The notes: a model not told the origin generated them from the sequence alone. 64,000 nucleotides of DNA from Muscardinus avellanarius (GCA_963383645.1 OY726564.1:108135540-108199539); one strand, 5' to 3'; positions 42,961 through 55,244 are shown, counted from the first letter of the stretch. Numbers and translations are program-made.

Positions 42961-43355
42961 CTAAATTTAGCCCATCCAGTCATGGTACCTCTTGTGGTTG
43001 GGGCGTATGGCTTTAAAAATGGTCACTCATGCAGCAAATCATTCTGATAAACAATCTAATACTTCAGGAGGAAGGAACCAGGAAGCCAGGGTGAGCAGCA
43101 AGTGTGTGGCGGCTCCATTTTTACCAGCTGTAGTCCTTGGCCCCCAGCCCAGATGCCATCTGACCTTCAAGCCGGCCAAGCGGGGGATGTTTCTTATCAG
43201 TACTCACAACTAAACACGTGCTGTGATCTTTCAGAGATGCAGAATTTCACTAGGGAGAGAAAAAGGAGAAGAAAACACGGGTGCCCGCTGTGCGGACATG
43301 GGCTTATTTCTTCTTGGAGGAGGCTATGAGGGCGAAAAGCAACGATACCGTGAAG
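42961..43355. other. Unique stretch, no gene recognised
   Basis: Plus frames of 73-75 codons overlap in different phases; none recognised. Confidence 0.5.
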
Positions 43356-43359
43356 CGTG

Positions 43360-43510
43360 TATTTATTGAGCACTTGGTTACGAGTTTAGCCTTGACAAGG
43401 TTAAAGTACAGCTATAAGGCTCAGTTTCTTTTTTAATCTAGTCACGGACGTGAACACACAGCACACAGAATGAACAGCAAACTTTGGCCGAGAGTTCAAA
43501 TCCAGCCGGT
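43360..43510 (-). repeat. MIR fragment
   Basis: TATTTATTGAGCACTTGGTTACG followed by a degenerate core and GAGTTCAAATCCAGCC. Confidence 0.55.
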
Positions 43511-44070
43511 CACAGGAAAGACATTGGGCATCTTGGTGATGGGGAAATAGTGTGACAGCAGGTTCTTGTGTTCATGGGGCTGAGGATGGTTTATTTTTAA
43601 ATGGTTGGGGAAAAAAATCAAAGGAGAAACAATATTTTACAACATGTGGAATTAAATGGAATTCAGATTTCATTGTTCCTAAACAAGACTGTGTGGGAAT
43701 GCGGTCATGCTTGCTAATTCCCACACTGTCGAGAGCCATGTTCATGCTACAGTGAGCAGCTCCGTTGAGGAGTTGTGACAGAGACCATCTGGGCCACGAA
43801 CCGAAGAGAATGACTATCTGGTCCTTTATGGGAAAAGAGCTATGACCTCTGAGCTAGATCCTATTCTAATGTTGTGGGGGCCGGGGTTGGAGCCAGTTGA
43901 AGGCCCAGGGGACTTCAGCAAGGGAGAAATGACAGGGAGGAAATAAAGCTTCGCGGAATATGTGCAACTGAGTGCGCTTAACAGGTAAAGGTGTTGGACG
44001 TCTTCGTCATGGAAGCAGCCCTGAGCTGCGGCTCCTCGTTGGCTCCGTCGGCAAGAGCCACGAGACCTTG
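43511..44070. other. Unique region, no gene recognised
   Basis: Nothing recognised. Confidence 0.5.
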
Positions 44071-44074
44071 CCAG

Positions 44075-44255
44075 GTTCTTTGGCTTTTCTGTACCTTGGT
44101 TTTCTCAGCTGTTGAGTGGAAATAACAACACTTACTTCCCGGGCTGTTGTAAAGTCACTGTAAGATATTATATGCAAAGCAGTTAGCACGTTGCCGAGTA
44201 GGGAGCTGGTGTCTCATAAACGCTAGCCGTTAATAATAGTGATTGTTGGTTCTCA
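44075..44255 (+). repeat. MIR
   Basis: CTGTACCTTGGTTTTCTCAGCTGTTGAGTGG then AATAACAACACTTAC and GGGCTGTTGTAAAG, in MIR order. Confidence 0.65.
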
Positions 44256-44342
44256 CACTGGAGCATCTGTTAATAAAATTAAGCCAATATTTCACCAAAA
44301 AAAATGAAGATTAGAGGTTTAACTGAAAAAGCCTGAAAAATC

Positions 44343-44552
44343 TGTGTGTGTGTGTGTGTGTGTGTTTCTGTGTGTCTATGTGGTACTAGGGATTGAAGCC
44401 AGGGGTATTCTACCTCTGAGCAACAACCTTTTCTATTTTTTAATTTTGAAACAGGGCCTCACTATTTGTTGAGGCTGGCCTCAAACTTGTGGTCTTCCTG
44501 ACTCAGCCTCCTAAGTACTAGGATTATGGACTTGCACCTCTACACCTAGCTA
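44343..44552 (-). mobile_element. SINE with (TG)n tail
   Basis: (TG)n at 44343-44366, then a diverged minus-strand SINE. Confidence 0.8.
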
Positions 44553-44554
44553 AC

Positions 44555-45588
44555 AATTTTTCTTAAATGATAAATTCGATCAATCGAATTCTATAAAGCT
44601 GTTTTTTTTTTTTAAAAAAATGGTGTCACAAAAGAATGACAGCTTAGGAAAATATTCCTACTGTGTTCTGTAAAAAAATAAAAAAATAAAATCATGTTAT
44701 GAACTAATCCTTAGCATAAGACATTATAGTTTCAGGAAGGGGAGAGAGGATGTTGTTTGAAATCATTTCTCTGTAGCACAGTATCTCAGTGCGATTGCTT
44801 TAGTTTTACAGGTCTGGAAACTCCATATTACCATTGCACTTGAAACTCTTTATGAGACTCCAGGGAAAGCTATTGACCCCTCCTCCCCCTTGATAAGTGC
44901 AGACTGTACTCATGTGTGCGACTCGTGCAAGCACACACAGACGTTTGCATACAACCTCAGGGCTTCTGCGTACACAGACTTTTGCACAGTCTCAGAGCTT
45001 AATGGATCTCTTGAAGCCCATCTTTGGTTTCTAAGTAAAGAATGTCTGCTCTAGTCACTCACTCATACTTAGAAAACCCACAAGATAGCAATATGTGAAC
45101 CAGAATGCCATATTACTAATTTATGAAGCAGAAATCACGTCAAGTGGGCTAAAGCCCTCCTGCTGGCTGATCAGCTTGCTCTGCAGAGATACACGGATGG
45201 CCAAAGTGCAATTAAAAGTAAGTATGGAATCGTAGCAAAGGGAATTTGAGAATGGTCTTAATGGCCTGTGTCGCCAAGCTACGCTCGTCTGAAGCATTTG
45301 TTTCTGTGGGAGAAGTAACCCTGCCAACCTTCCGCACGGGCAGTTCCAGAGCCGTGCACTCTTGGCTTGCAGATGTGGTGAACACCGAATGGCTGTTATG
45401 GCTCTTACCAAAGAAAGGAGCAGAACTGGCAGCTAGACCCTGCCCAAGGCATGCTAATTTCCTCACACTCCTAGTCTGGCCAACTAGGAAATGTCATCTA
45501 TATGTGGATTCCAGGTTAAGGTGTTTTTGTTTGCTTTGTTTTTTTTTTAATAAGGGACTCTTGATCTCACATTTGGGAGGTATCTTAT
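44555..45588. other. 1-kb unique region, no gene recognised
   Basis: Frames 45246-45596 (plus, 116 codons) and 45121-45466 (minus, two phases) coincide on the same GC-richer DNA. No domain recognised. Could be conserved non-coding; undecidable here. Confidence 0.5.
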
Positions 45589-45589
45589 T

Positions 45590-45948
45590 GCTGTAGTTGG
45601 GATGTTGAAGGTCCCCTAAACACCCAAGTGTTGAAGACTCGCTCCCCAGAGTGGCACAGTTGGGAGGTGGTGGCAGCTTTAGAAGGTAGGGTCTTATGGG
45701 AGGCTGTTAGGTAATTGGGGGCATATGCTCAAAGAGGATTTGGGGACTCTAGTCTCTTCCTTTTTTTCCCTTTTGTTTGGCTGTTATGTTCCATCACACA
45801 CTTCTGCCATGATATGCTGCTCAAAGTAATGAGGCCAGATAAGCCTGAACTTGAACCTTCCAAACTGTGAGCCAAAAAACCTTTTTTCTTTATAAGTTAA
45901 TTATCCCAGGTATTTTGTTATAGGATGGAAAGCTGACCAACACACTAT
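45590..45948 (+). mobile_element. Solo MaLR-type LTR (ERVL-MaLR)
   Basis: Shows MaLR order: GTTGGGATGTTGAAGGTCC, CCAAGTGTTGAAGAC, GCCATGATATGCTG, then CTGTGAGCCAAAAAACC...TTATAAGTTAATTATCC, AGGTATTTTGTTATAG and CTGACCAACACA. Non-coding LTR remnant without internal genes. Confidence 0.75.
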
Positions 45949-46039
45949 CTCCCACCTTCCCTTACCCTTATTTCTTTTGTAGCTAGTCCATACTGACTAC
46001 AAAAGGAAGAAGGGGTTCCCTGGTCCATCCTTCACTGGT

Positions 46040-46086
46040 CCGTCCTTCCTTCCTCCCTTCCTTCCTTCCTTCCTCTCTCTCTCTTT
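46040..46086. repeat. (TTCC)n(CT)n tract
   Basis: Pyrimidine-rich tetranucleotide tract. Confidence 0.9.
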
Positions 46087-46127
46087 CCCTTCACTCCTTT
46101 CTTTCAAAGACCATTTATTTTTAAGTG

Positions 46128-46339
46128 ATTTTTTTTGGGGGGGCGGGTCTGGGGATGGAAACCAGAGGCATTTGACCTCCGAGCTATATCCCCTGTCCAA
46201 TTTTTTATTCTTTAATTTGAAACAGGGTACCTGAGTTGCAGAGGGCCTCACTATGTTGCTGAGGCTGTCTGTGAACTACGATCCTCCAGTCTCAGCTTTC
46301 CAAATGCTGGGATTACAAGCATGCATCACCACGCCCGGG
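46128..46339 (-). mobile_element. SINE with perfect TSD
   Basis: Flanked by TTATTTTTAAGTG (46115-46127, 46340-46352). Confidence 0.9.
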
Positions 46340-46352
46340 TTATTTTTAAGTG

Positions 46353-46865
46353 CTTTAAGTCTTATAAGAAGCCTCAAAAATAATATAGAAAGTTTCCATG
46401 TGTATTTTCCCCATCTCTCCTCAGTGACAGTATCTTACACAACTACACTACAGGCTTGAACCAGGAAATTACAAAGGTATAAAACTAAAGACTCAGGTGT
46501 AGACCCAAATCCAATTTTTAAAATTTTTATAACTCTTTGTTCATGTATATGTATGTGTAAGTTGTCCTTTGAGATTTTAGCACACATGTAGACTGGGAAA
46601 CCAATTCCACAATCAGAATATACCACAAAGAAGTCCCTCACATTACTGCTTAAGAGTCAGTGACTTTATTTATATACCTTATTCATCAGTCTTTTGCTAT
46701 TTCAGGCACCTGAAATTCTTATGCAAATGTCCTTTAAAGACAACAATTGTGATCATACCACCTCCTTCCCTGGGGGTAAACACATTTAGCATTACCACGG
46801 TCTCAAAGGCAACTTTTAGACTTTAATTATTTTAGACTTCATTTCTGAATCTCATTTTTTTTGAC
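46353..46865. other. Unique stretch, no gene recognised
   Basis: Nothing recognised. Confidence 0.5.
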
Positions 46866-46881
46866 ACTTGGATTTTTTTTT

Positions 46882-47075
46882 TTTTCCTTTGGTTGTACTG
46901 GGGTTCCTGGAAGCCCTTCTACCTTTGGGCTACACTCCCAGACCTATTTTATACTTTTTTTTTTTTTTTGGAAACAGAGTCTCTTAAGCCAGCGTGGCTG
47001 GCTTCGAACCTGAGCAATCCTCCTGTCTCCACCTCCCAAGCACAGGGATTACAAGCGTGCGCCACCACACCCGGC
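46882..47075 (-). mobile_element. SINE, short-head subfamily
   Basis: Has GTTCCTGGAAGCCC tail and TCTTAAGCCAGCGTGGC junction. Near-identical GACACTTGGATTTTTT / GGCACTTGGAATTTTTT sequences flank it. Confidence 0.85.
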
Positions 47076-47089
47076 GGCACTTGGAATTT

Positions 47090-47760
47090 TTTTTTAAACT
47101 ATATTCTTGCTCTTGTGCATAAACAATCGAGAAAGCTTTTTGCAAAGGTCTTTCTGGCCATACTTTCTTTGACTATAGTTGCAATGATCGCCATCATTCT
47201 TATGAATAAAAACTGTGTGACGTGTTGGCGCGCAGCTCCATACCCCTCAGTGCTCGCTCCGCCCCTCTCTGAGCTTGTCCCTTCTGGGTCCCGAGGTGCC
47301 CACCCCATGTCTTTTATATTGCCTTCCACCTTAACAAGTTTCATGCGTACACATTTATGGCCAACTTACTGTTAAGAAAAATACCACCTGAGGTTAGATT
47401 CTTCTGAAATCTACATCTGGGGAGGTCAGTTTCACTGTGAATCTTCGGAGCTACACAGCTGTTTGTCTCAGAGTTTGTCTAAGTACCTTTACATGACCAT
47501 CCCCTGAGATCACTGAAAACTAAATGGTACTGGAGCCAGCCTAATGAGCGAAGTGTTTTAAATAATTAAGTAATTACATGCGTGTGCATTGAGTGTGAGC
47601 ATTACAAATCACTCTAAGCTTACTTGAGAGAGCAAAGCACCGGGCAACCCAGGAGAACGTGGCTGACACATTCTCAAGATCATTTAAATAGAAACTATAG
47701 GAGATGATAAAAAAGTGGAGCAGGCGTCTTTTCTGACTTGATGAGAAAAGAATAATCTGC
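47090..47760. other. Unique region, no gene recognised
   Basis: The 160-codon plus frame 46893-47375 is half SINE-derived. The remainder is a hydrophobic stretch followed by Pro/Ser-rich sequence, without a known match. Confidence 0.45.
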
Positions 47761-47762
47761 AA

Positions 47763-47958
47763 GCCAGGTGTGGTGGCACATGCCTGTAATCTCAGTGCTT
47801 GGGAGGCTGAGACCGGAGGATCGCAGGTTCGAGGATGGCCTCAGCAACTTAGACTCTGTTTCCAAATAAAAAATAAATAAAAAAGGGGCTGGAGGGTAGC
47901 TTGGAGGTAGAATGCATCGGGGTTCAATCTCCAGGGCCAAAAGAAAAAAAAAAAGAAA
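47763..47958 (+). mobile_element. SINE
   Basis: Complete copy with a deletion in the head. Confidence 0.85.
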
Positions 47959-48135
47959 GAGTAATAATTTCCAATTGATGGTGGAAATGTGAAATGACGA
48001 AGCTACTTTGGAAAACTTTACATTTAAAAGTTAAAAATAAGACCACCAGGCAATTCTGCATCTGGGTCGCCTCAGAGTAGTGAAACATATGACTACATTA
48101 AGACAAGCCAGAGGATGTTCTTAGCAGTATTTTTT

Positions 48136-48556
48136 TTTTCAGTACCAAGGATGGAACCCTACCTCTGAGCTGCAACCCCAGCCCTACTTTTTTTGTTTGT
48201 TTGTTTGTTTGTTTTTGGTTGTACTAGGGTTCCTGGAAGCCCTTCTACCTCTGGGCTACACTCCCATACCTATTATAGATATATATATTTTTTATTTGGA
48301 AACAGGGTCTCTTAAAGCCAGCGAGGCTGGCCCCGAACCAGTGCAATCCTCCTGTCTCCGCCTCCCAAGTGCGGGGATTACAAGTGTGCGCCACCACACC
48401 TGGCCCCCAGCCCTATTTTTTATTCTTTATTTTGAAACAGAGTCTCACTAAGTTGCAGAGGGCCTCACCAAGTAGCTGAGGCTGGCTGCCAACCGCGATC
48501 CTCCTGTCTCAAACTCCCAAGTACTGGGATTACAAGCGTGCGCCACCGCGCGTGGC
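48136..48556 (-). mobile_element. Nested SINEs: outer plus short-head inner
   Basis: The inner short-head copy (about 48200-48404) interrupts the outer copy between its tail (48136-48196) and head (48405-48556). CCCAGCCCTA followed by a T-run is duplicated on both sides of the inner copy. Confidence 0.85.
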
Positions 48557-48818
48557 AGCAGCGTTTTTCATAATCACCGAAAGCTAGAAACGACCTAAAT
48601 GTCCAGCGACCGGCAGGTGGCCGCATCAGATGTGACGTCGCATACGATGGCGTGCTACTGAGGAATGAAAAAGGATAAACCGCTGCCACCTGCTATGTGG
48701 TGGGTGAACCTCAAAATAGTACGCTCTGTAAAATAAGTTGGACGTAAGAGACCACGTGTATGACGATCGTTATCTAGAGACTGAAGACTTGTAAGGGCTT
48801 CTCTGTGAAAACTCTTTG

Positions 48819-48924
48819 GTGAGGGGCAGGTACAGGAGGTCGAGCCCAGGGGCACTCGACCTCTGAACTGTACCCCCAGCCCTATTTTATTTTTTATTTG
48901 GAAACAGGGTGTCATTAAGTTGCT
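48819..48924 (-). mobile_element. SINE, 5'-truncated, with TSD
   Basis: Tail plus linker and a few head bases only. AAACTCTTTG at 48809-48818 and 48925-48934. Confidence 0.85.
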
Positions 48925-49216
48925 AAACTCTTTGAATGCAGTCTTTGGCGTGGAACACCCGTTTGTTAAAGTGGGGAAGGGGACAACATGGCTGAAATTG
49001 CAGTGCAGAAATGTGGGTGGGTTGGGACGCGGAAACGCGCGCCCGTGGGCCATCTCTCTTGTAACCTGAAATGCTGGCCAGGGGCATTTCAGGCTGACCC
49101 CTGAGGTCAGCACACTTGTTCTCTGTGTTTAAGGGCTAGAAAACAACTTGACGCATGGAAAAGTTTGCATATATAATATATACATATATTATTTTATTGT
49201 CAAAATAATAATTGTC

Positions 49217-49420
49217 CAGCCCTGTGTGGGGGTGCCCACCTGTAAAAAATCTGGGATGTAAACTCGGGAGGCTGAGACGGGAGGGCTGCAGCCTCAGAAA
49301 GTCTGTGAGACCCTCTGACTTAGCAAGAGCTTGTTTAAAAACAAAAAATAAAATAAGATGGAGGCTGGGGTACAGCTCAGAGGTAGAATGTCCTTGGCTT
49401 CAATCTCCAGGACTATAAAA
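49217..49420 (+). mobile_element. SINE
   Basis: Diverged copy with (AAT)n following at 49437-49468. Confidence 0.8.
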
Positions 49421-49469
49421 TTAATAATACTTATAAAATAATAATAATAATAATAATAATAATAATCCA

Positions 49470-49900
49470 TTTGTGGAAGTCTAGGGGGAAAAGGCGAAAG
49501 TGTAGCTATGGTAGAAAATGCACGAAGGGGAGAAGGGAAACCCCGTATGTTCAAATATATCCAGCCCTGTCATTTGGCCCAGCAGGAAACAGCAATGTTA
49601 GGAATGAACGAATGCCAGCAGCTCTGGAAGAGACTGGAGTCCTCGTTGGGCGGGTCGCGGGGCCGGGTGTTCTCAGCAACTCAGGCTAAGAGCCAGAAGG
49701 AGGTGGCCCCAGGGAATTTCTCTGATTCTTCCTGCCCCATCCAGATCCACCAGGAAAGCTCAGTAAATAGATGAGGCCCCGGATGTATCTGGAAAAGGGG
49801 GGAGAGTGACCCTCAGAGGCTGACAATTTGGAAGATTGGGGGCAGGAGTGGGGAGCAGGAGAAAGTAAAACCACACACACATCAGTTGAAGGAGCGTTTC
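49470..49900. other. Unique stretch, no gene recognised
   Basis: Overlapping plus frames of 72-88 codons, no motif known to me. Confidence 0.5.
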
Positions 49901-49904
49901 CCGT

Positions 49905-50025
49905 TGCTGCTGCACCATCAGCAACGGAATTTTACTGAGTGGTCACTACATGCGCAGCAGCACAAAAAGCTAATGAAGAGGCGTTACCCCACCATACAGG
50001 TGAGGGTGGGGAGGCTTAAAGAGGT
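49905..50025 (-). repeat. MIR fragment
   Basis: TTTTACTGAGTGGTCACTACATGCG followed by CCATACAGGTGAGGGTGGGGAGGCTTAAAGAGG, a reversed MIR. Confidence 0.6.
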
Positions 50026-50034
50026 TGGGTGTTA

Positions 50035-50262
50035 CTGGGCGTGGGGGTGCACGCTTGTAATCCCAGCGTTCCGGAGGTGGAGACTGGAGGATCCTGGTGG
50101 TTCGAGGACTGCCTCAGCTACTTAGTGAGGCCCTTCGCAACTCAGTGAGACTCCATTTAAAAAAATAAAAAGAATAAAAAAATAGGACCGGGGGTGTAGC
50201 TCAGAGGAAGAATGCTGGGTTCCATCCCAGTGCTGCAAAAAAAAAAAAAAAAAAAAAAAAAG
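50035..50262 (+). mobile_element. SINE inserted next to MIR
   Basis: Complete copy with a long A tail. Imperfect GTTGGGTGTTA / GTTAGATGTTA duplications. Confidence 0.85.
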
Positions 50263-50361
50263 TTAGATGTTAGGGAGGATGATTTTTTTTAAAATAGTGA
50301 ATTATAGGCAACATCAATTCTAAATGGGGATTTACCAAGATGGTCAAAAATCAGAAATTGA

Positions 50362-50584
50362 GATGGGTGTGGTGGTACATACTTGTAATTTTGGTACTTG
50401 GGAGGATGAGACAAGGGGATTGCAGGTTCAAGACCAGCCTCAGCAACTTAGTTGGGCCTTCTACAATTTAGGGGGATTCTTTTAAAATAAAAATAAAATA
50501 GGGCTAGAGGTGTGGCTTGGAGGTAGAATACCCCTGGGTTCAGTCACCAATAACACACCACACACACACACACACACACACACT
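50362..50584 (+). mobile_element. SINE with (CA)n tail
   Basis: Diverged copy; CA repeats at 50556-50584. Confidence 0.85.
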
Positions 50585-50600
50585 CAGACATTTGAGTTGG

Positions 50601-50818
50601 AGCTGGGCGTGGTGGCGCATGCTTGTAATCCCAGCATTTGGGAGGCTGAGACAGGAGGATTGTGGTTTGTCTGCCTCAGCTACTTAGTGAAGCCCTTTGC
50701 AACTCAGTGAGACCCTGTTTCAAAATAAAAATAGGGCTGGAGGTACAGCTCAGAGATAGATTTGTCCCTGGGTTCCATCCCCAGTACTGCAATTAAAAAA
50801 AAAAGAAAAAAAAGAAAT
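50601..50818 (+). mobile_element. SINE
   Basis: Complete copy with a short deletion in the head; A-rich tail. Confidence 0.85.
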
Positions 50819-50821
50819 GTG

Positions 50822-50938
50822 AATTGGGTGTGAGGGTGCATGCCAGTAGTCTCAGCTTCTCAGAAGACTGAGATAAGAGGATCTTTTGGGCCAGGAGTTT
50901 AAGGTCAGCCTGGGCAAGGTACTGAGACCTCATCCCAA
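50822..50938 (+). mobile_element. Old 7SL-derived monomer (FAM/B1-like)
   Basis: GGGCCAGGAGTTTAAGGTCAGCCTGGGCAA is Alu/B1-type and differs from the bipartite SINE head. No ID tail. Confidence 0.7.
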
Positions 50939-51028
50939 GGGCAGAGGGGGGAATCACAAATTGATTTTGGAGGCTGGTTGGGGTAGGAAGGACAGTCAGA
51001 GGAAGAAAGGATGCAAGGTGGGGATTCT

Positions 51029-51292
51029 TCCTTCCTTCCTTCCTTCCTTCCTTCCTTCCTTCCTTCCATCTTTCCTTCCTTCCTTCCTTCTTGTACTGAG
51101 AGTTGAACACAGGGGTATTCTATCTCTGAGCTACAGCCCAGCCTTATTTGTTTCATTTTTTTTAAATTTAGAAATGGTCTGACTAGGTCCCTGAGAGCCT
51201 CACTAAGTTGCTGAAGTAGTCCTTGAACCTGTGATCCCACTGTCTTACCTGCAAAGTACTGGGATTGCAGGTGTGACCCCCCACTCCTGCCT
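51029..51292 (-). mobile_element. SINE with (CTTC)n tail
   Basis: (TTCC)n at 51029-51091, then a diverged minus-strand SINE. Confidence 0.85.
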
Positions 51293-51568
51293 TTCTTGTA
51301 TTCTTTGGGTTTTGATCATATTAATATATTATCTTTCAATAAATAAAAATATAAAAGTAAATCAGAAATTGCAGCTAGAAGATGTCGTGACTGAGAAAGC
51401 ACTTTTGGGAGTCAGGCGGGCTGCAGACGAGGGGGCAGAGGTGAGCGGGAAGCCTCCAGGGACAGGGCAAGCAGGAACCCAGGAAGGCCAGACGGGAGGC
51501 TTTGCTTTGCTTTTTAGTTTAATCATCCAGCCAGAAGCAAGGTTAGACTCTGGTTAGTTCGTTCTCTG

Positions 51569-51634
<66 letters not shown>
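51569..51634. repeat. (TGTC)n(TC)n compound repeat
   Basis: About 9 TGTC units followed by about 16 TC units. Confidence 0.95.
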
Positions 51635-51637
<3 letters not shown>

Positions 51638-51692
51638 GGAATGTCTTTAACAACTTTTACTATTGCATTTTATACAGCATCAAAATGCAATT

Positions 51693-51934
51693 CCAAGCTG
51701 GGCGTGGTGGCACATGCTTGTAATCCCAGTACTTGGGAGGCTGAGACAGGAGGATCGCAGGTTGGATGACACCCTTAGCAATGTAGCGAGATTCTTAGCA
51801 ACCAGCGAGGGACCACTTCAAAATAAAACAAAAACATTTTTTAAGTGGGCTGGGAGTATAACTCAGAGGTACAATGACCCTGGGTTCAATCCCTAGTACC
51901 ACAAGCAAAACAGAACAAAACAAAAAAAATCCAA
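51693..51934 (+). mobile_element. SINE with perfect TSD
   Basis: Flanked by CAAAATGCAATT (51681-51692, 51935-51946). Confidence 0.9.
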
Positions 51935-52202
51935 CAAAATGCAATTACATTAGCAAACATTATTTGAAATTTACTTTTCTATATAAATTATGCATATTCA
52001 AGCCAAGTGCCAGATGTAATCAGTATACCGCTCTCGCATTTCCTTGTGAAATTTCTTTTTCCCGAATGTGAGTTATGAAATAGTGTTTATTGTGCTCAGT
52101 GGCAGTAAAGTTCCAAGTACAATAACAGAAGCTTAGTCATGGGACAACAAATACAGAAACAGAAAACAGAACTTTCTACAATGGTTACCTCCAAAGCAAT
52201 AC

Positions 52203-52231
52203 ATAGAGCTAGGGAGGGAGGGGGGGAGAGA

Positions 52232-52283
<52 letters not shown>

Positions 52284-52466
52284 AAGGAAAGAGAGAGGCT
52301 TAGTTACTGGGGATTGAACCCAGGGCTTTCTACCTCTGAGCAGCCCTATTTTGTTTTAATTTTGAAACAGCCTCACTAAGTTGCCAAGACTAGCTTCAAG
52401 CCGGCGACCCTCCTGTCTCATCCTCCCGGTACTGGGATTACAGGTGTGCACCACCATGCACGGCTT
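52203..52466 (-). mobile_element. SINE with (GA)n at tail side
   Basis: (GA)n at 52203-52299, followed by a minus-strand SINE with internal deletions. Confidence 0.75.
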
Positions 52467-52469
52467 AGA

Positions 52470-53000
52470 CTCGTAATGGAGAAGTGTTAACTCTAGACTT
52501 GTAAAAGTATTTACAAGATCCCGGGAGAGATTCTCACCACCTGAGTAATCTAGGAGACATGTCTCCTGTGGGGGTGCTGGGGTAAACTTGTCTTTCACTA
52601 GTCATAGAAATGGGCAGGCGTCACTCACAGCCCGGTCCTCCTCCAAGCCACTGGCTCAGGTATTGTAGTGAGAGGCCAAGGCAGATAAGCCATAGCATGG
52701 GACTTAATTATGCATCACTTGGTTTCTTTAATGTTTCTGGGCCAAGGACGGTTATTAAATGTTTTACGTTTAATCTGTGCCTACTGTAAGCAGAGGTTGA
52801 GTCTGAGAGCCCAGGAGGAGAGCCATGCCGCCGGCGTCACTGCGCCCTGCTCCCTGGCTGGCCTGCCCTCAGCACCGAATCAATGATGGACGTGTTGTAG
52901 GGAGGAAGCCCTTTTGGACACAGGGCTGGGAGGAAGGACCCTGAGAACCACAGAGCCTGAAGGTCAATCAGGCTGGCAGCTCACAGATTGCGCATCCTCA
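52470..53000. other. Unique stretch, no gene recognised
   Basis: Nothing recognised. Confidence 0.5.
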
Positions 53001-53004
53001 GAGT

Positions 53005-53047
53005 TTGTGACTCTGGTCTGGAGCTAGGCCTGAGAATCTGCATTTCC

Positions 53048-53087
<40 letters not shown>

Positions 53088-53135
53088 TTCCTTCGTCTTT
53101 CTTCTTTCCCCTTCCTTTCTTTTCTTTCTTTCTTT

Positions 53136-53187
<52 letters not shown>

Positions 53188-53455
53188 TCGTGTACTGGGG
53201 ATAGAACCCAGAAGCATTCTACCTCTGAGCTACACCCTCAGCCCTAGTTTTTATTCTTTATTCTGGAACAGGGTCTCACTGAGATGTGGAGGGCTCACTC
53301 AGTAGCTGAGGCTGTCCGCGAACCGCGATCCTCCGGTCTCAGCCTCCGAATGCTGGGATGACAAGCGTGCCCGCCAGCCCGGCCCTGAAAATCTGCATTT
53401 GTAATAAGCCCCCAGCTGAGGCTGTTTTAGGCTGTAGTGTGAGGAACGCTAACCT
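53005..53455 (+). repeat. MER5A-like relic split by a SINE
   Basis: Left part ends GCCTGAGAATCTGCATTTC, right part starts CTGAAAATCTGCATTTGTAATAAG. The repeated CTGARAATCTGCATTT is the SINE target site. Resembles the hAT-Charlie MER5A core. Confidence 0.5.
53047..53384 (-). mobile_element. SINE with (CT)n(CTTT)n tail
   Basis: 140-bp pyrimidine tract (53047-53188) plus a complete minus-strand SINE, inserted in the MER5A-like relic. Confidence 0.85.
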
Positions 53456-53847
53456 AGCACAACCTCTTCACTGTACAAGCAAAGAGACAGGCGGAGAGCA
53501 GTGACTCTTAGGTGGCGCTGCTCTTCTGTGGAGGGTATCTCGAGCCCACAAAGGTCTATTTCTCATTACATTTCAGGCACCAATTTTATCATCCATCCAT
53601 GATTCTTGCATCAAGCAATGATTAATGTGTTAATGCCAAATGGTGATTCTATAATCCTATCCCTTTTGCTGTGTTTATTCATTGGAATCCCACCATAAGG
53701 CAAAGTTTTTCTTTCTCATTCATTTGCTTATATTAGTATGGATTCGTGGATTCTTTAATTCTAGAATATATATCTCTTGCTACCCTAGTCAGATTTTTTT
53801 TGTCCATATGGCCCTGTCATTTACAATACTACTGTGTGTGTGGGTGG

Positions 53848-54026
53848 GGGGCTGGGAACTGAACCCAGGGATGTTTTACCACTGAACTACACCCCTAGCC
53901 CTATTTTGTTTCGTTATTTTGAAACAAGGTCTCGCTAAGTTACTGAGCGCTGGCCTCAAACCTATGATCTTCCTGTTTAAGACGCCCAAGTATGAGATTA
54001 CGGGTGTGTGCCACCATACCTGGCTT
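53848..54026 (-). mobile_element. SINE
   Basis: Complete, diverged minus-strand copy ending CATACCTGGC. Confidence 0.8.
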
Positions 54027-54350
54027 ATAATACTATGAATTCAGAATGATTTATTAGTTTACTGCATTCATCCCAAACTAAAGTTGGCATACGTTCGTGT
54101 GTGACTGGACCACAGGGACACCTTCTTAGAGATGCATCACTGGGCCATTTCATTCTTGCCTGAGCATCATCGCCCATTCTTATGCCAACCTGGAGGGTAT
54201 GAGCCGTCGCTAGATGTGGCCTCTCGGCTCTATCAAGAGACTTTATGTACAAGAGCTGCACGAGGCTACTGTCACCATAGCATGGCATACAGTAAATATT
54301 ATTAAAATAGAAAAAGTACGCTCTAAAGTAAAGATGAAAACTATAGTATA

Positions 54351-54603
54351 ACCTGGAGTGGCAGTGAACATCTATCATTTTAGTACTTGGGTGCCTGAAA
54401 TGGGAGGATCGCAGGTTTGAAGTCAGCCTCGGCAACTTAGCAAGGCTGTCAGTAACTTTGTGATGCCCTATTTCCAAATAAAAAATAAAATAGGACTGGG
54501 GGTGTAGCTTGGAGGTAGAATGACCCAAGCCTCAAAGACAAACACCCTCCAAAAAACTCACAGACACCACCACTACCACAACAAAAAAACTTCACCCAAG
54601 CCA
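54351..54603 (+). mobile_element. SINE with perfect TSD
   Basis: AAAACTATAGTATA occurs at 54337-54350 and 54604-54617. The 3' end includes an unusual CA-rich segment. Confidence 0.85.
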
Positions 54604-54617
54604 AAAACTATAGTATA

Positions 54618-55077
54618 GAACTCTGTAAACCAATAACATAATTGTTTAAAGCATCATTAAGGATGATGTATCAAACACAGTGGCATGTGCTACCTGCTAT
54701 ACTTTTATATGGCTGGCAGCAAAGTAGATCTGTTTACAGCAGCATCCTTGCAGACACGGGAGTCATGTGCTGTGCTACAACGTTTCCATGGCGATGATAT
54801 CACTGAGCAATCAGAAATTTTCAGTTTCATTATAATCGTATAGGACCACCACCAGAGAGGACCACCACTACTGTTGACCAAAACTGAACACTGTTCTGTA
54901 GCCCATGGCTGCCTTTCAAAACACATTACATGTGAAAAAAAAAAAAAGCTTTTTACTTTTGGATTGGATTGAAATTTAATTCTTAAAAAGGATTAAATAC
55001 ATAGAACTAAGTAACAGAAATGTCATGCAAAATGAGAGGCATGTATGTCATTTTAAATTTTCTGAAAGCTGTATTTT
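54618..55077. other. Unique stretch, no gene recognised
   Basis: Nothing recognised. Confidence 0.5.
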
Positions 55078-55092
55078 AAAAAGTAAAAAAAA

Positions 55093-55244
55093 GAAAAATA
55101 CTGGGCATGGTGGTGCATGCTTGTAGTCCCAGCATTTGGGAGGCTGAGACAGAGGATCGTGGTTAGTGGCTAGCCTCAGCCACTACTTAGTGAGGCCCTT
55201 TGCAACTCAGTGAGACCTGATTCAAAATAAAGAATAAAAAACAG
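55093..55244 (+). mobile_element. SINE, left (head) half, split by L1
   Basis: Head and A-rich linker only. The matching ID-like tail is 5.3 kb away at 60583-60648. The outer duplications AAAAAGTAAAAAAAA at 55078-55092 and 60649-60663 prove that both halves are one insertion. Confidence 0.85.

Noticed and set aside
46893..47375. 160-codon plus frame as a membrane protein gene
   Set aside because: The first third is a reversed SINE. The hydrophobic part is short and unsupported.
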